Positions 1 through 12,757 of a DNA stretch of 64,000 nt are shown here, in pieces. Made by a program: the position numbers and the translations under genes. How positions within the stretch are numbered: the first letter of the stretch is position 1; each line of letters starts with the position of its first letter. The DNA comes from Melastoma dodecandrum (taxonomy: Eukaryota > Streptophyta > Magnoliopsida > Myrtales > Melastomataceae). The notes beneath the pieces are model-generated. The model was not told the DNA's origin and did no database searches. It worked only from the letters and a program-made list of their open reading frames with translations. The stretch is from contig JARUPY010000606.1 of assembly GCA_029817715.1 (NCBI GenBank), forward strand, positions 1,736,001 through 1,800,000. Reading direction: 5' to 3'.

Positions 1-1638
1 ACGATCTGACTAAATTACATAAATTATACATATATATATTCTTTGCCAACTCCCAATCAATGATCAAATTTGATTAGACACGCTTACGAGTAGTTTCGCG
101 TGTCGACAATTGACATGGGAGCTTAATAGAAATACTTTCTACATGAGTTCTTATAGGCGGTTAACAGGTGAATAATTGCACTTGGGCAACAGTCACAAAT
201 GAAAAGTTCTGGTTGTGAGAATGACTCAAATTCAGGATGAAAGATGGAAAGTTGGCAGGTATCCGTCATCCACAACTAATATTATTTTCATTAAGCGTTC
301 TACAAGCCGCATGGTACGAGGGTTTTTGCTTCAGATGGATCCTATTTGAATGGGAGTTGATTAAATGGCTTCTATGTGATGAGTAATGTTTTTGCTATTA
401 GTACTACTTAGTACTCTAGAAAGAGTTATGAACCTTTCCGATGATAAGTCGCGAGCACGGAGAAGCAAGAATATATGAAGTTCGTCGCGGATGAGCTTAG
501 ACATTTCGTTGATTAGGCTCGTCGAAGTCTAAAAAAGAAAAAGGGAGACATTCACGGTTAGCCTTGACAAAAGACTAATTGATGGAAATATACGAAAGCG
601 TAGCAAACAAATCCTTTAAGGAACATGTTGTTTGATGATATTAAGTAATATTACTAATTTATTTACATGACTTCGATATTTTTTTAGTACACATATGTCG
701 CCCTATGAAGTTATGGACAACACAACTATACTAGAGATCAAAGCGTGGTAGCATAGAGGTGGTGGTCATATACAAGCGCGAATAAAACGTCTATAAAGAA
801 AGGATGTATATTATGGGAAAACGAAAAGCATTTATTTTTACCTAATTTTGTGCAGATCGAGGGATTAGATGTGCTCTCAATCTACATTTTGTACTATATA
901 GCGAATGTTTTTTTTTTCCGAATGAAGGACCGAATCCCATTTGAGTTCGCTTTTGGAAGATATTATATATATATATATATATATATTTATTTAACGCCCA
1001 TCGATTTTTACTTGTGTGGAACCCGTGAATTTTACAACTTTTTTGACTTCATAAGAAATCGGGAAGCATCAATCAAATTCATATAGAAAAGATGGGATCG
1101 AATCGTGATAATGTCCCCTACTTTTATTGTTCCAGTGACCAACCAATCCATGCTATAATTGTCATAATTGAATTTTGTTTTTCAACTATTGCTTTACTGG
1201 GTCGGTCCATGTGAGAGTCTTTTCTATTAATGATTGCATCATCTAACCACCGGTCTCTCTCTCTCTTTTAATTTTGTTTAATCATTTAAGTCACTACGTG
1301 TTTCTTCATTACACAAAAACTATAACGTAATTACACAAAGATTTTGATTACCCCGTATATCAAATCTAATCTATCCCACATTTCAACCCACAGGCTCGGC
1401 TCGTCTGTCGGTCCTCCTAATTTCACTAAAAACTGCGCAATAATATCAAAAGGCGAGATTTTTTAATTATTTCTTTTACTTTTGTTTTCTTAATGCCACC
1501 AACCAGACCCATAAACACATTTGTGTTCTTATATAATCCACTCGGCAAAAAGTGGATGGCATTCTTTCCCAAATGTGCTTCGATACAACACAACCAAAGC
1601 TTCATTGTCTTGCCTGTGTCGAGCTTGTCGGAGAAGCT
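1..1638. other. AT-rich intergenic DNA
   Basis: No gene is supported here. There is an (AT)n microsatellite near 964-986 and a CT-rich run near 1254-1267. Short open frames in this stretch match no family that I recognise and look random. The last ~150 bases before 1639 are presumably promoter and 5' UTR of the b561 gene, but I see no convincing TATA box. Confidence 0.6.
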
Positions 1639-3380
1639 ATGATCATGAACCGCACAACCAAAGCACTTGCCATCTTGGCTCTCTTCCTCCCACTCGTCGG
1701 TAGCTCGCAACCGTCTCCTTCATCATCCTCGTCATGGCCGCCGTCCCACGCGAGAGGAGCGAATCGCACGTCCACACTTGCCCATCACGAGGTAATGCAC
1801 TAAGTTTCTTTCCCATTGCGAGGGTCGACCGGGGAGGTGATCGTTGATTTTGGTTTCTTGCGGGGCAGATGAACGGCGGGATGTGTTACGACGTATGGAT
1901 CCATGGTCTCCTGCTTTGGTCATCCATGGGGTTCTTGATGCCTGCTGGGATTCTGATAATAAGGTTGTCTGCAAGGGAGAGGAACAAGACAAGGCTCAGA
2001 TCTCTGTTGTTCTATGGTCATGTCATCGTCCAGGTTGATTTTTTTTTTCTCTTTTTCGGTCTTTCATCACCCCCGGCAATCTTACTTTACCTTTGATTAC
2101 TTCCAATTTTTTATACTCCATAAACAATTAATTATGTGTTTATATAGAGGATAAAAAGTTTAGATATTTGATAATCAGAATAGTATTTTGGTGCCCATGA
2201 AAAGGGTCGGAGATATTGTTCATTATGTAGAATATTGACCTCAACACCCACCCAAGAAGTAGAGGATATTGAGATAGTGAAGTGATGGCAATAATTGCAA
2301 TAGCCACCCACTTAAAGTAAGTCCCTCAATCATCATGCCACCCACTTACTTTAGAAAAAAAAATTCAAAACTATATCAACTTTAGTTAATCTCACTTCCT
2401 AATCGTCTTTGATTTGTTATTGTCGTCCCATGATTTAGTTTTAAGGCCGCGTTTGACTGCATGATGAGTATGGGATTCGAGTATTCTACCCATTCCTTTC
2501 TTTTCCTCCGTCCAAAACAAAAATAGAGAGTTGGGGGATTCGTTTGGGTCGTGTGAGATTTATTACATATATTATTGGGTGAAGGCAGGTACTTGGGCTA
2601 TCACTTGCAACAGCAGGGGCAATCCTGTCAATAAAGAAGTTTGAGAACACCTTCAACAACCTTCATCAAAGGATCGGTCTCATCCTCTATGTCGCCATCT
2701 GGGTTCAGGCCTTAACTGGCCTCATACGACCTCCTAGGTAATATACATATATAGCAACCTCTACTACCCGGGATCGTGAATTTCGCACCATGACGTAGTC
2801 TACGATAGTATCCCTCCGACATGTCATTTATCATCTCAACCCATTTGGTATGAACGCTATGATCCTCCCATGTCATGCTAACCGACATGGAACGACAAGA
2901 TTTTGACTCTACAGGTTAGGAAACCCGGCCTGTATTGAAACCTGATGGTGTTTAATCTTTTGTTTGATGTCTGAAAGGGGGACTAAGAAGAGGAGAACAT
3001 GGTACATCGGACACTGGATCCTAGGAATCACAGTTTCCTTCCTCGGAATCCTAAACGTCTACACGGGCATCACGGCCTACCAAGTCAAGGTCAAGCCGAT
3101 CAGGAGCCCTGCCAAAACGATGACCAAGGCAGCAAACTCGACCCAGGTATGGAGCATCCTCTTCACCGCTGAGGTTTCCTGCATCGCCTTCCTGTACCTC
3201 CTCGTAGACAAGTGGGATTACATCAAGGTATGTGGGACGAAAGAGAACGACGGCACTACCGCGCACGATTCTTCAGATGTGAACCTCACGATAGTCCCGG
3301 AAGCATCCGTTAACAAGGAATTGGTGCTCATTCAATGCAACAAGAAGAGCAATGCTCTCAAGAACTTATTCGAATTGTAA
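1639..3380 (+). CDS. Cytochrome b561 domain-containing membrane protein
   Basis: Four exons at 1639-1791, 1869-2033, 2589-2737 and 2978-3380, all GT-AG with frame kept, give about 289 aa. Residues 1-24 look like a signal peptide. A b561 helical bundle follows, with histidines at about 63, 102, 132 and 168 in the contexts 'WIHGLLLW', 'FYGHVIVQ', 'NLHQRIG' and 'YIGHWILG'. These match the four haem-ligating histidines of the family. The protein has no DOMON domain, so it belongs to the small plant group with a signal peptide plus b561 domain only. The family moves electrons across membranes, usually from ascorbate; the substrate of this member is unknown. A hydrophilic tail of ~60 residues follows the last helix. 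The start could instead be the ATG at 1645, which gives the same signal peptide less two residues. Confidence 0.88.
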
Positions 3381-3968
3381 TATTTTCTATGTTTCCATCT
3401 TTATTATTATTACTTTTGATTTGGTGATTTGAATATGCGAGTCTGTGAGGAAGAAGTACATATGTCAATTCTGTCTATTGTAAATATCACATATTTTTCT
3501 TGGTCTGAAAGTATGCCGATTACACGGTTATTATTATAAGAACCATTGATGCTAGAGGTAGCGATTCCAGTGTTCTGAAATCTCCTCTGACCGGAGGAGC
3601 GGAGAATATCTATGAAGATGGGTTTGTACTGATGAACGCGAGGGATCAATGGGACAGGATGCATCAGCTGGATGATCACCGGGTCGCAAACACAAGACGT
3701 CAGCCAATTCTCTGGGAACTGCACAAAGAAGTTAGCCGAGCAATAGGACAGTATCATCTTTGGACATCCACGGGAACACCCGGCCAAAGCGGGAACAAGC
3801 GCCAAACGATAATGCAATGGTCCCGACACCATCATTTTTCTCTCTCTTAATTCATTACCGTCCAATCTCACCCACAAACACTCTATTAACTATATGTTTA
3901 TGCTGTTGCAACCTGCCTGATACTGAAACAACACACCAGTACCCAAAAGAATGGCCACTATCTCATCG

Positions 3969-5669
3969 TTATTCAATAGAGCCAAACAGATCCTCGAAAG
4001 AGCGTTTTGGAGCATCAGCACGAGCAACTATCTCAACGACTTTGTAAGACGCTTCGGGATGGATCAATGCCTCGACGGCAACTTCCGCCACCTGGTCTCT
4101 AGATATGGACCCTTCATAGAGGGTATCCTGTCCCCCAGGAAACAAATGAATCAGACAGGAGTTAAGGGCTGAGAAAAGCTGCTGTCATAACCTAAAGTAG
4201 TTACCTCGGGCTCCATGACAATGTTTCCAGACGGGGGATCGTTCCGTAAACCCCCCGGCCTTACGATGGTATAGTTTATTCCGGACTTCCTGATGTGTTG
4301 CTCTGCCTGAAGCTTGGCTATTAAAGTGAGCCCAAAAACGTTGAGGAATATGTATGCAGGATTGAACAGCTGCCCCATAGCGGCTCCATTCACCAAGATA
4401 GAACTGATTAGGACAAATCTGTTCACCCCGCGCTTTCGGCAAGCTTCAACAAGGTTGACCGTGCCGAAGTTGTCGACCTGCAGCAGAAGTGGAGACATCG
4501 GGCATAATCTCACCAAATAAATGCCTTAACAATGGCAACTGCTGAGACATGGAATGACGGACCTTCCAGGGGGCAAACAAGTCGAATCCTGGTCTAAACC
4601 CTGTTGCACAGACAACGGCATCCGTATCGGTGCCTATCACTTCGGCCAGCTTCTCTGCACCATCGGTCACATCGGCTTTAACCTGGAGATCAATGCTCGA
4701 CTACATTAGCCTCCCTGCATCCACAACAAAGTTAAAGGCTCGTAGAGATGAACACTGACGATTTCAAGATCCGAGTAATCACGAGGAAGAGAGGCCTTTC
4801 CCTTCTCCATATCTCGGACACCGGCCTTCACTGCATAACCCTTTGCCAGAAGCTGATCGACGATTCTCTTACCGGTGCTTCCCGTCGCCCCCGCAACGAA
4901 CACTTTTTTCTTTCCTCCAGTACCTCGTGTTTCGGCAGTTGTTTCCTCCCTTATCTCATTACCTTGCATCTACATGTGCAAACAACAGAAAGTGAGGATG
5001 CATCCTCTCCTAGCAAACTAAACTAAGCAACCAGAATATTTATGGGGATTCAACATTCGATTCAGTCCATAACCTGCAGAAAATTAATACTAGCCATCGA
5101 CACATCTCAACACAATGTCTCGGCCGCGTGGTTGCAGAAACTATTAGTATATCTCCATTGCACGGCACTTAATCTCGATAAACAATGAGGCAGTTTCAGC
5201 ATAAATACAACAGATAGGAGATACCCATCTTCAGAATCGTATACGAAACAACTCTGATTAGTCCATAACCCTTACGGACTCAAGTTATCCAACCTAATCA
5301 GCCGCGCAGACCCCGATGCAGACACATTTCCTTGGTAAGTTTATCAGAATCCCGATCTAATCCACTCGATTTCCTTGATTCTAAGTCCGAAAAAGCCACA
5401 ATCGCCCACTAACAAGCGTAAATGTATGAATCTACCACGACTCAACACCCAAAAACTACCCGCAGCAAAATAAACACAAGCAGCGGACCAGAAAAAACAA
5501 ACTAACTGGACTTCAAGAATCAAACACCATTTCATACAAGGCAATTCACCTTAGCAGTGTAAGAAATGGACCTGGGTTTGACAGAAGATGACGATGACGG
5601 TGATTGGGACAAAAGGGGGGACAACTTCGTCGTCGGGATACGAAGAGAATGAACACAGGTCATTGCCAT
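3969..5669 (-). CDS. Plastid SDR-type NAD(P)-binding protein (At2g34460-like)
   Basis: Five exons on the minus strand, 5669-5550, 4969-4760, 4682-4563, 4477-4205 and 4127-3969, join in phase 0 to give 293 aa. Exon 1 encodes a serine-rich, acid-poor N-terminus of 40 residues typical of a chloroplast transit peptide. The Rossmann glycine motif GATGSTG lies at residues 67-73. An atypical-SDR core follows, with 'CATGFRPGFD' near 135-144 and 'YTIVRPGG' near 219-226. The family is the uncharacterised chloroplast protein typified by Arabidopsis At2g34460, related to the NAD(P)-binding part of Tic62; the substrate is not established. The gene converges with the b561 gene, about 590 bp between stop codons. 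Length and all splice junctions fit the family, so it looks intact. Confidence 0.9.
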
Positions 5670-7942
5670 CCGTGAGTTATAGATTCTTATGTTCTATCCG
5701 GGCTTTTAGTTAATATGAAACAAATCTTAATCGACTCCCACCACCTCCTCATCTATCTGATCTTACTGACTCACGCCCAAATGGGAGACGTGGCATCTTC
5801 TCACCCATAACTCAAGCCGATACATGATCTCAAATAAACCGATAAATAAATAAAATGTACACATACATAGAGGATACGATGTCTAAAGTGTCCGTACGAA
5901 TACCACAAATTTTTGTGGATGTTTGGTTATTGAACATTTGAAATGGGAACGACATCATGTTGATATGAGCATACTAAAATTAATTTAATCGTAATTCGCT
6001 TTATGGAAGAGAATATTATTAGTAATAAATTATTCTAAGGTTAGTTATTTTTGTGTGTTTTAAGTGATATCTCTATAATATTTAATTGATGATGCAATAA
6101 ATCTGCATATGAACAAAACACTATCACGTTAAATGTTTATTATTGTTTTTTAAAAAACTTTTTTATTAATTTTCCTTTTCCTTGAAATAATCATACATGC
6201 TAATTATACGAATAAATAACCCAATTTTTGGATTACGATAAAGTTATTTATGATATATGAATATATATTTCTTATAATTTTTAAATTAGTTAATCGTATA
6301 ACATGGGTTTTAAATTTTGACACGAATGTATTAGCTAAATGAATTGTGATCCGTGCTTAAAATTTCAAAACACAGAATCCACTGGGACACGATTAGAATA
6401 CGAAAGTAAGCCCCAGTGAAATTGAGGAATTTGTTTTTAAATGAGATTGAGAATGGTTCCTAAATATTCCGAGGTCGGAAATTCCCCCAATGAATTATAG
6501 TTAGTATTGAGTTGTAAATTCTATTCCAATTTTAATGAATTTCATATATCAAACACAGCAACATATTTCTTGTGCAATAAAATATTTTTTTAATCAGAAG
6601 TGATTTCCACAATATTTTCCTAATTCATTATTAACAAACGTTCAACAAAATTATGTTATTTATTCAAGTCGTGCTTTTTGATCGACGATAATTACCGGAA
6701 GTTTCTTTTTGGTATTATAAAACGGACAAAATTTTGCTAAAAAGTATTTATAACATATGAGATTCACAATGGTAAATGCATCTTTTTCCATGTTCAGGAA
6801 ACCTCGTAAAATTCGAAAAAAAAAACAGGTCGTAGTTTAAACTTTTTGTTTTGCATGGAAAATGATAAATTTATTACATGGAATTCTTTAATTGCGAAAC
6901 CTTTTAGGCATCAAATTCAGTTTGACGGATATAATCTTCACTCACATGCTCACAAAAAGTTCATAATTTTATTCAATGCCATTCGTAAAAACAATTTCAT
7001 TTTTTCGCTAGTAGTTTTCCCAGCAGAAATCCTTCTGCGAAAATTCAAGTAAAAAAGGAGTTTTCTTTTTCAAAGTCCAAGAGAATTGGCGATTTATCTA
7101 GTACATTTAGTAATTTTCCATCCATGTTAAATAGATCTTTCTAAATATCTTTTGTAAATTTTATTATAGTATTTGAAATCGGATTTACAAATTGTTTCTT
7201 AAAAAGATCGTTGATGCCAAGTTGTTTCTTAAGAAACATATTTTTTGGTATGAACAGAGTCGTTTTGAGCCGATAATCACGGAGTCATCGTACGCATAGT
7301 TGGAGGTCGACTTCTCGGTCAATCGATGATTATTAAGCTTTTGGGATTCATTCGATTACTTATGCATACAATTTTCAAGGTCCCAAATATCTTTTTACTA
7401 AACATTAAATTTAGATACTAGTGTCCAGTATCACAATACAATCGCCATTTTTTACCTTTCTTCTGCTAACAAGACTGCTTGTTGTTTTGTTTTCATTTTT
7501 CTTTGTTGCAAGGTTTGTGACAGACTGCATGGAGTCCTTTCTCGTGAACATTACTGTAAGGACCAGTCTTACGTGACGTTGTGACAATTTTTCTGTGTAG
7601 CGTGGAGCGTCTTGCCCCTCCATGGGAATAAAAAGCCTTGAGCTAACGTGCATATTATATGGATTACTTAATACCGTACAAGGTTGTAACATCTTATTTA
7701 TCAATGAGTTCAAATCTTGTCGATGGAAACGCTATAAATGAGAAACACATGGAAGGTATCCGACACAATATTCAGTGACTTGGTTTCAAACCTATAGAAA
7801 AGAGTATGTGATGATAATAGTTGGGAAGGCACCCGTCCATCCTTATTTCAAAAACGACTCCTTGTGTGCTGTGAACCTTATTGTCATGGATGGAAGTTTG
7901 GGCGACACATGCATCAAACATTAAACGACGAGTAGGCGGTGA
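5670..7942. other. AT-rich intergenic DNA
   Basis: No supported gene. The stretch is strongly AT-rich with many A and T runs. At 7545-7680 lies a copy of the dispersed 'ACTGTAAGGACCAGTCTTACGTGA ... TGGAGCGTCTTGCC' family, which also occurs near 10,600 and 12,655. Confidence 0.55.
7545..7680 (+). repeat. Dispersed repeat copy 1 ('GTAAGGACCAGTCTTACGTG')
   Basis: This ~135-bp block contains 'TACTGTAAGGACCAGTC' and 'GGAGCGTCTTGCCCCTCC'. It recurs at about 12,655-12,750, nearly complete, and 10,598-10,640, first part only. At 12.7 kb it sits right at the edge of a tandem array, so it may be a terminal or boundary segment of the same repeat family. Confidence 0.6.
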
Positions 7943-8350
7943 TCACCAGTTGTCATCGAACTCGTATTGCTCGAACCTCAGTCGACAGTCAGCTAGTGTA
8001 ATTTGTCCCCCGTTAGCGAAACCGCATATCTCATACAACATGCCGTCTGCGTAGTCCAGGCAATCTGTGCAATCATCGGCCGACATCGGGGTGCGGCAAG
8101 ATGCACGCGCGACGTATTTATAGAAAGTTGAGCGTGAATTGTACCCAAACCTAGCTGTGTTGTCGACTGCATATTCGAGGAGTTCGAATATTTGGTGGGC
8201 TTCGTGGCTATCTTCCTGAAGCAACTGCTTGTTGCACCAATGGTACTTTTCGGTAGTGTCAGGCGTTGTACTGGCGAGACCACACCGACAGAAGAAGACG
8301 CCCGCGACGAAGCTGAGAAGAAGAAGGTTCATATAAGCGGGTGAAGGCAT
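7943..8350 (-). CDS. Secreted Gnk2/DUF26 cysteine-rich protein
   Basis: A single exon encodes 135 aa. Residues 1-26 form a signal peptide. The mature part is one Gnk2-homologous (DUF26, stress-antifungal) domain with six cysteines at 39, 85, 94, 97, 109 and 122, including the diagnostic C-x8-C-x2-C at 85-97. The family includes ginkbilobin-2, a mannose-binding antifungal protein, and the ectodomains of cysteine-rich receptor kinases. No transmembrane or kinase part follows, so this is a secreted single-domain member, presumably apoplastic. From memory of ginkbilobin-2, its mannose-contact residues are Asn11, Arg93 and Glu104. Here Asn40 follows the first cysteine and Glu127 is kept, but the arginine position is Gln116, so sugar binding is uncertain. 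Confidence 0.87.
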   Translation of the reverse strand: MPSPAYMNLLLLSFVAGVFFCRCGLASTTPDTTEKYHWCNKQLLQEDSHEAHQIFELLEYAVDNTARFGYNSRSTFYKYVARASCRTPMSADDCTDCLDYADGMLYEICGFANGGQITLADCRLRFEQYEFDDNW

Positions 8351-9190
8351 GGCTGATTCTCGTTGATCTTTAGAGAACTCTGTTGGATGTTTAGCACCGC
8401 TGTTTTCTTTCCCATTTATATTGTTGTACCCTATAGCTTAGGCAATACAATTTGGTATAAAAACTCACAAGTTGAGTTAGTAATATTGGATCATTCCGAT
8501 AACATTCAGATGCTTCCACATATTAGTTTCTTTTTTTTTTATAAAGTCATTTAAGTCATCCTCTCGGCTATAGAGATGACCTAGTTATTGTCCGTGACAA
8601 ATTCTAAGTCATTTAAGGACCGACACCACCGATGTAACTTGACATAGTAAGAAAAAGTAAATAGTCTATTCGGCAGTATAATAGATTGTTTGACATCGCA
8701 CCCTTGTATAATTTTTTATTTGTTTTTTTGGGCTTCTTGTGCATCCCAAATACAATGTTGCGTGGGAACTAAAAAAGTTACGTTTCATTTCATTACGTGA
8801 GAATCATTTATTGCAAATTGAATGAAAGAGTCTCCAACTATGAGATATGAAGTCGGGATCCTATGCCCAACTTACTAAATGAAGAGAACCAATTTCGCAT
8901 GTCTTTTTCATGATATTATAGTCCATCTGACTTTGCATGGAGCCTCAATAGATAAGATGTCAAGCGGAGTTGAAATACTAGATAGTTGTGCATTCAAATG
9001 ATCGTGTCTTCGAATACCAAATGCAAACCAATTATTTCAAGTTGCCAAGATTCACGGGTTGACCCTTTCACTATCATCGAGGGGAATAGGGTGAATTGAT
9101 TTCTATGTTCAGGGCCTTGACAACTTCTCACGGAACTCCGGCCAAAGTATTATGTTATGGAATATAGCGAAACCCTTTTATTATACAACT
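8351..9190. other. Intergenic DNA without recognised genes
   Basis: Apart from the proximal promoter of the DUF26 gene, nothing is recognised here. Composition is AT-rich and open frames are short. Confidence 0.55.
8414..8420 (-). promoter_or_regulatory. Probable TATA box of the DUF26 gene
   Basis: The minus strand reads TATAAAT about 64 bp upstream of the DUF26 start codon, which would leave a 5' UTR of roughly 30 bases. The placement is good, but the surroundings are AT-rich, so chance is possible. Confidence 0.45.
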
Positions 9191-9970
9191 CTTAGTTAAA
9201 CCATTGTTATCATATATTTTTTAAAGTTCAACAAGAAATGTTAAAGTGCAATGACTTAGTGAGCATCAGGGTCAATTTATTATAAGAAACCATTAAGTCT
9301 AACAAACTTGCTATGTCTATAACTTGGTGGAAGGAAAAACCAACACAATAGTCTTCCATCGAACAAACAAACAACAAATGTAAAATGTAATAATAAAAGA
9401 GCAGACGAATTATATAACCTTTTATTATGCAACTCTTTGTTAAGCTTAGTTAGCATATCATTTTTAACGATCAACAAGAAATGTCAAAATGGTATGACTT
9501 AGTGAGCATCAAGGGCGATCCATTCTAAGAAACTACTATGTATAATAAAGTAAGTTGGTTTAAAGAGAAACCAATATGATAATTCTACTGAACAAACAAA
9601 CAAACAAACAAAAAATGTAAAAATAATAACAAAAGAATAACCGAATTATATAACCTTTTATTTTAGCACTCTTCGTTAAGTTCAGCTAGGTATCGTTTTT
9701 AACGATCATAAAAAAATGTTAAAATGTTTTGGCTTAGGAGCATCACGGTCAATACATTCTAAGAAACTACTATGCAAATAAAGTTACCCTGTCTATAACT
9801 TGGTATAAAGAGAAACCAACACGAAATTCTTCCATTGAACAAACAAATAATAAATGTAAAAAAGAATAATAAAAGCACAGACGAATGATGTAACATTTTA
9901 TTATACCACTCATTGTTAAACTTAGTTAGCGTATCTTTTTTATAACGGTCAACAAGTGTTGATAATAAGT
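9190..9970 (-). repeat. ~240-bp tandem array, reverse orientation (block 1)
   Basis: About three degenerate units in the reverse orientation. Landmarks recur at a spacing of ~238 bp: 'CAACAAGAAATGT' near 9,231 and 9,472, and 'TCTAAGAAACTACTA' near 9,525 and 9,760. The forward consensus contains 'AGAATGGATTGACCTTGATG', 'CATTTTGACATTTCTTGTTG' and 'TTTGTTGTTTGTTTGTTCGA'. It is non-coding. Confidence 0.75.
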
Positions 9971-10620
9971 CGTAGAGAAGGTTGACCTTATGTGACACTA
10001 TAGAAGCTGAAATGATTGTTACATAAACGTGACAATGTTAAACTTCTGCAATCAAGATATACTTCCTAAAATAGAAATAGATTAATAATGCAATTAAAAT
10101 ATATTTCTAAAATTAGTTATTTTAATTATTAATTATAATATTATTTAAATAAAAAATATTCCTTCAGAATATTATTTGGATTATCGGGTGCGACTTACGT
10201 TAATAGTCGAAAATAATATATAAAGAAATTTCTTTTGTACCTTTTTTAAGAAGAGCGCGTGATTAGAAATAACCTTCAATAATACAAAGATGTGATGCTC
10301 AACGTCTCCAATATAGTTCTGATTAATTTTCCCAAGTAAAACTTAAAAATTGATTATTTTCAAGTTTAGAAATTTGCCTATCTGATCAGCTTTTAACCTT
10401 CTGTGATGCATCAGAATTAAAAATCGAATTGACGATAAATCAGTCGACGATTATGCCTAATTGATTTACGTCCTATCATTAGAAAGTCTAGGTGAATAAG
10501 GGCGGAGTAGGAACTGGATATTACCGTAGTGAAAGTCTAAGCGGAATGTTGCCGATAGGTAAACGATTCAAGGCTAATAATTAAAACATTACATTACTGT
10601 AAGGACGAGTCTTATGTGAT
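9200..10620. repeat. Segmental direct repeat, copy A1
   Basis: This copy matches 11,285-12,690 in the same orientation. The clearest stretch is 10,384-10,590 against 12,461-12,655, nearly 90% identical by eye, both containing 'GATTATGCCTAATTGATTTA' and 'ATTACCGTAGTGAAAGTCTA'. It includes the reverse array block and an AT-rich middle. Confidence 0.75.
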
Positions 10621-11285
10621 GCAAGTGTGACAATTTGTCTTTTTAGTATGATTTTGATGATGTCATACAGAAGGTAAGCTTCTGCTGTGTAGAAGGTAAG
10701 CTTCTATTAAAATGCAGAAGGTTAACCTATAAAGACAGTCTGATTCGTATCTTCAATCACCTAATCATTAGCACGAATTATTTAAATTAATCATCTGATT
10801 ATTTAAATACATCCTTATGTTAATTAAATGATTTTAAATCATTTTTATTGCGATTTATTTTCATGTCTACACTCTCTAAGGGAAGAAATCACTCTATATA
10901 TGAAAAACTCTTATGCAAGGTTCTGCTGACTGATTTGGAACTATCCAACGGTCATTTAATCCTTCATGCATCTAAACACGTCCAAATTCTTTATGAATCA
11001 TGGCAAAGGACAACCCATCTGAATATGGACGCGCTCCATACGTGTCTGTATCTAGAAGGTCTGCCAACCAATTACGAAAACCAAGATTATCTGATTTCGA
11101 TTTACAGAAGCCTAACGGATCTTATCTGTCCGAATCTTCTGCAAGCCCTATAATCTAGGATCGTGAATACAATCATGACCAGATGGCATGATTGATCCTC
11201 AAGTGATATGGCGCACCTTTCCCAATGGGGGAATGTTTTAATTTGGCTGATATTTTGTTTTCATGTTTAATAAAGTTGTTATCTC
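10620..11285. other. Spacer between the two direct repeats
   Basis: The spacer contains a 101-codon open frame at 10,848-11,153 (+) that I do not recognise; no domain or signal is visible. 'GTAGAAGGTAAGCTTCT' is repeated near 10,670-10,705. There is no supported gene. Confidence 0.45.
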
Positions 11286-12690
11286 TAAGTCGGTCCGCAG
11301 AGAAACCAATACGATGGTCTTCTATTGAACATACAAACAACAAATGTAAAAATAATAATAAAAGAATAGACCAATTATATAACCTTTTATTATATCATTA
11401 AGCCTAGCTAGGTATTGTCTTTAACGACCAACAAAAAATTTTAAAAAGTTATAACTTAGTGAGCATCACGGTCAATCCATTCTAAGAAACTACTAAGTCA
11501 CATAAAGTTACCTTGTTTATAACTTGGTATAAAAAGAGACAAACGCGACATTCTTCCATTGAACAGACAAATAATAAAATTGTAACCTTTTATTATACCA
11601 CTCTTGGCTAAACTTATTTAGCGTATCATTTTATAACGATCAACAAGTGTTGATGATAAGCCGAACGGAAGGTTGACCTTCTGTGAAAGTTGAGTTGACT
11701 GTTACATAAGTTCGACAATGTTAAACTTCCTTAATCAAGATATACTTCTTATAATCATATTAGAAAAAATTTCTAAAGATATTTTAATTAATAATTAATA
11801 TCTAAAAATTTCTATAATTAAAATATTAATTAATATTGAAGACCACATACATATCTGACAGAGATATTATCTTGGTTTGCACCACTAACTCAGTAAGTTT
11901 AATCAACATCATATTATGGCCAACACAGAGAGAGCAGTTTGTGTCCTGCAGAAAGACAAAGGCCCCAGTCAAGGCTGAGTTCTGTAAATGACTCACTGGA
12001 TGGTAGATTAAACTTACTAGCCCGGATGTACTCAAGTACTGAGGAGGCATGTTGTCAGAAATGGTCATGTAGTACGCAACAGTATTGCTGAGACAGTCCT
12101 CAACATAAATATATTCCTTTGGAATATTAGTTGGATTAATAAAAGCATATTATCCGGTAAGACCATTAAAAGTCGAAACTTATATATTTTTTCTATTTAA
12201 GGAAATTATATTGTTACTAAAGAAACTTCTTGTTTACCTTTTGTAAGAAGAGCGCGTTAGTAGAAATAACCTTCACTTAGACAAAGATGTGATGCTTGAC
12301 ACTTCCTATATACTGTTCTATCTTGAGATTAAGACATCTGATTGACATCTAATTAATCATGAATAGTCCCCAACAGATACATGCATGACAAGGTATTTAA
12401 TTTTCTCAAGTTAGAATTAAATATTAATTATTTTCAAGTTTAGAAAGTTGCCTATCTGATCAGCTTTTAACCATCTGTGATGCATCGGAATTAAAGATCA
12501 AATTGATGATAAATCAGTCAACGATTATGCCTAATTGATTTACGTCCTTTCATTAGAAAGTCTCGGTGAAGAAGGCAGAGTAGAGAGTGGATATTACCGT
12601 AGTGAAAGTCTACGCGTCGATAGGCAAACTATTCAAGGCTAATAATTAAAACATTACTGTAAGGACCAATCTTACGTGATGCTTGGGAAT
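11285..12690. repeat. Segmental direct repeat, copy A2 (with insertion)
   Basis: This is the second copy of the 9,200-10,620 segment. It begins with ~2 reverse units of the 240-bp family (11,285-11,660) and then follows copy A1. It is interrupted by ~275 bp of unrelated sequence at about 11,835-12,110 that copy A1 lacks. Confidence 0.72.
11835..12110 (-). pseudogene. Probable captured gene fragment
   Basis: This insertion is absent from the paralogous repeat copy A1. On the minus strand it shows an open exon-like stretch ending at a good donor (GTAAGTTT, intron from 12,017), a 72-bp intron, and an acceptor 'TTTCTGCAG' before 11,945, after which the frame continues open with '..TNCSLCVGHNMM..'. 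I do not recognise the protein. Coding-like frame, splice sites and absence from the sister copy suggest a piece of a host gene carried by a transposable element. Confidence 0.4.
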
Positions 12691-12750
12691 AAATAGTGTG
12701 GAGCGTCTTGCCTCTCCATGGGAATAAATAGCCTTGTGCTAACGTGCATA
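12655..12750 (+). repeat. Dispersed repeat copy 2, at array edge
   Basis: Second near-complete copy of the block at 7,545-7,680, with 'ACTGTAAGGACCAATC' and 'GGAGCGTCTTGCCTCTCCAT'. It directly precedes the forward tandem array. Confidence 0.6.
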
Positions 12751-12757
12751 TTAAAGT

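Noticed and set aside
850..1086. 78-codon frame with a tyrosine-isoleucine run
   Set aside because: Generated by an (AT)n microsatellite; there is no other sign of a gene.
3410..3877. 155-codon minus-strand frame between the first two genes
   Set aside because: It lies just past the SDR stop codon, where a 3' UTR is expected. No family resemblance and no splice link to that gene.
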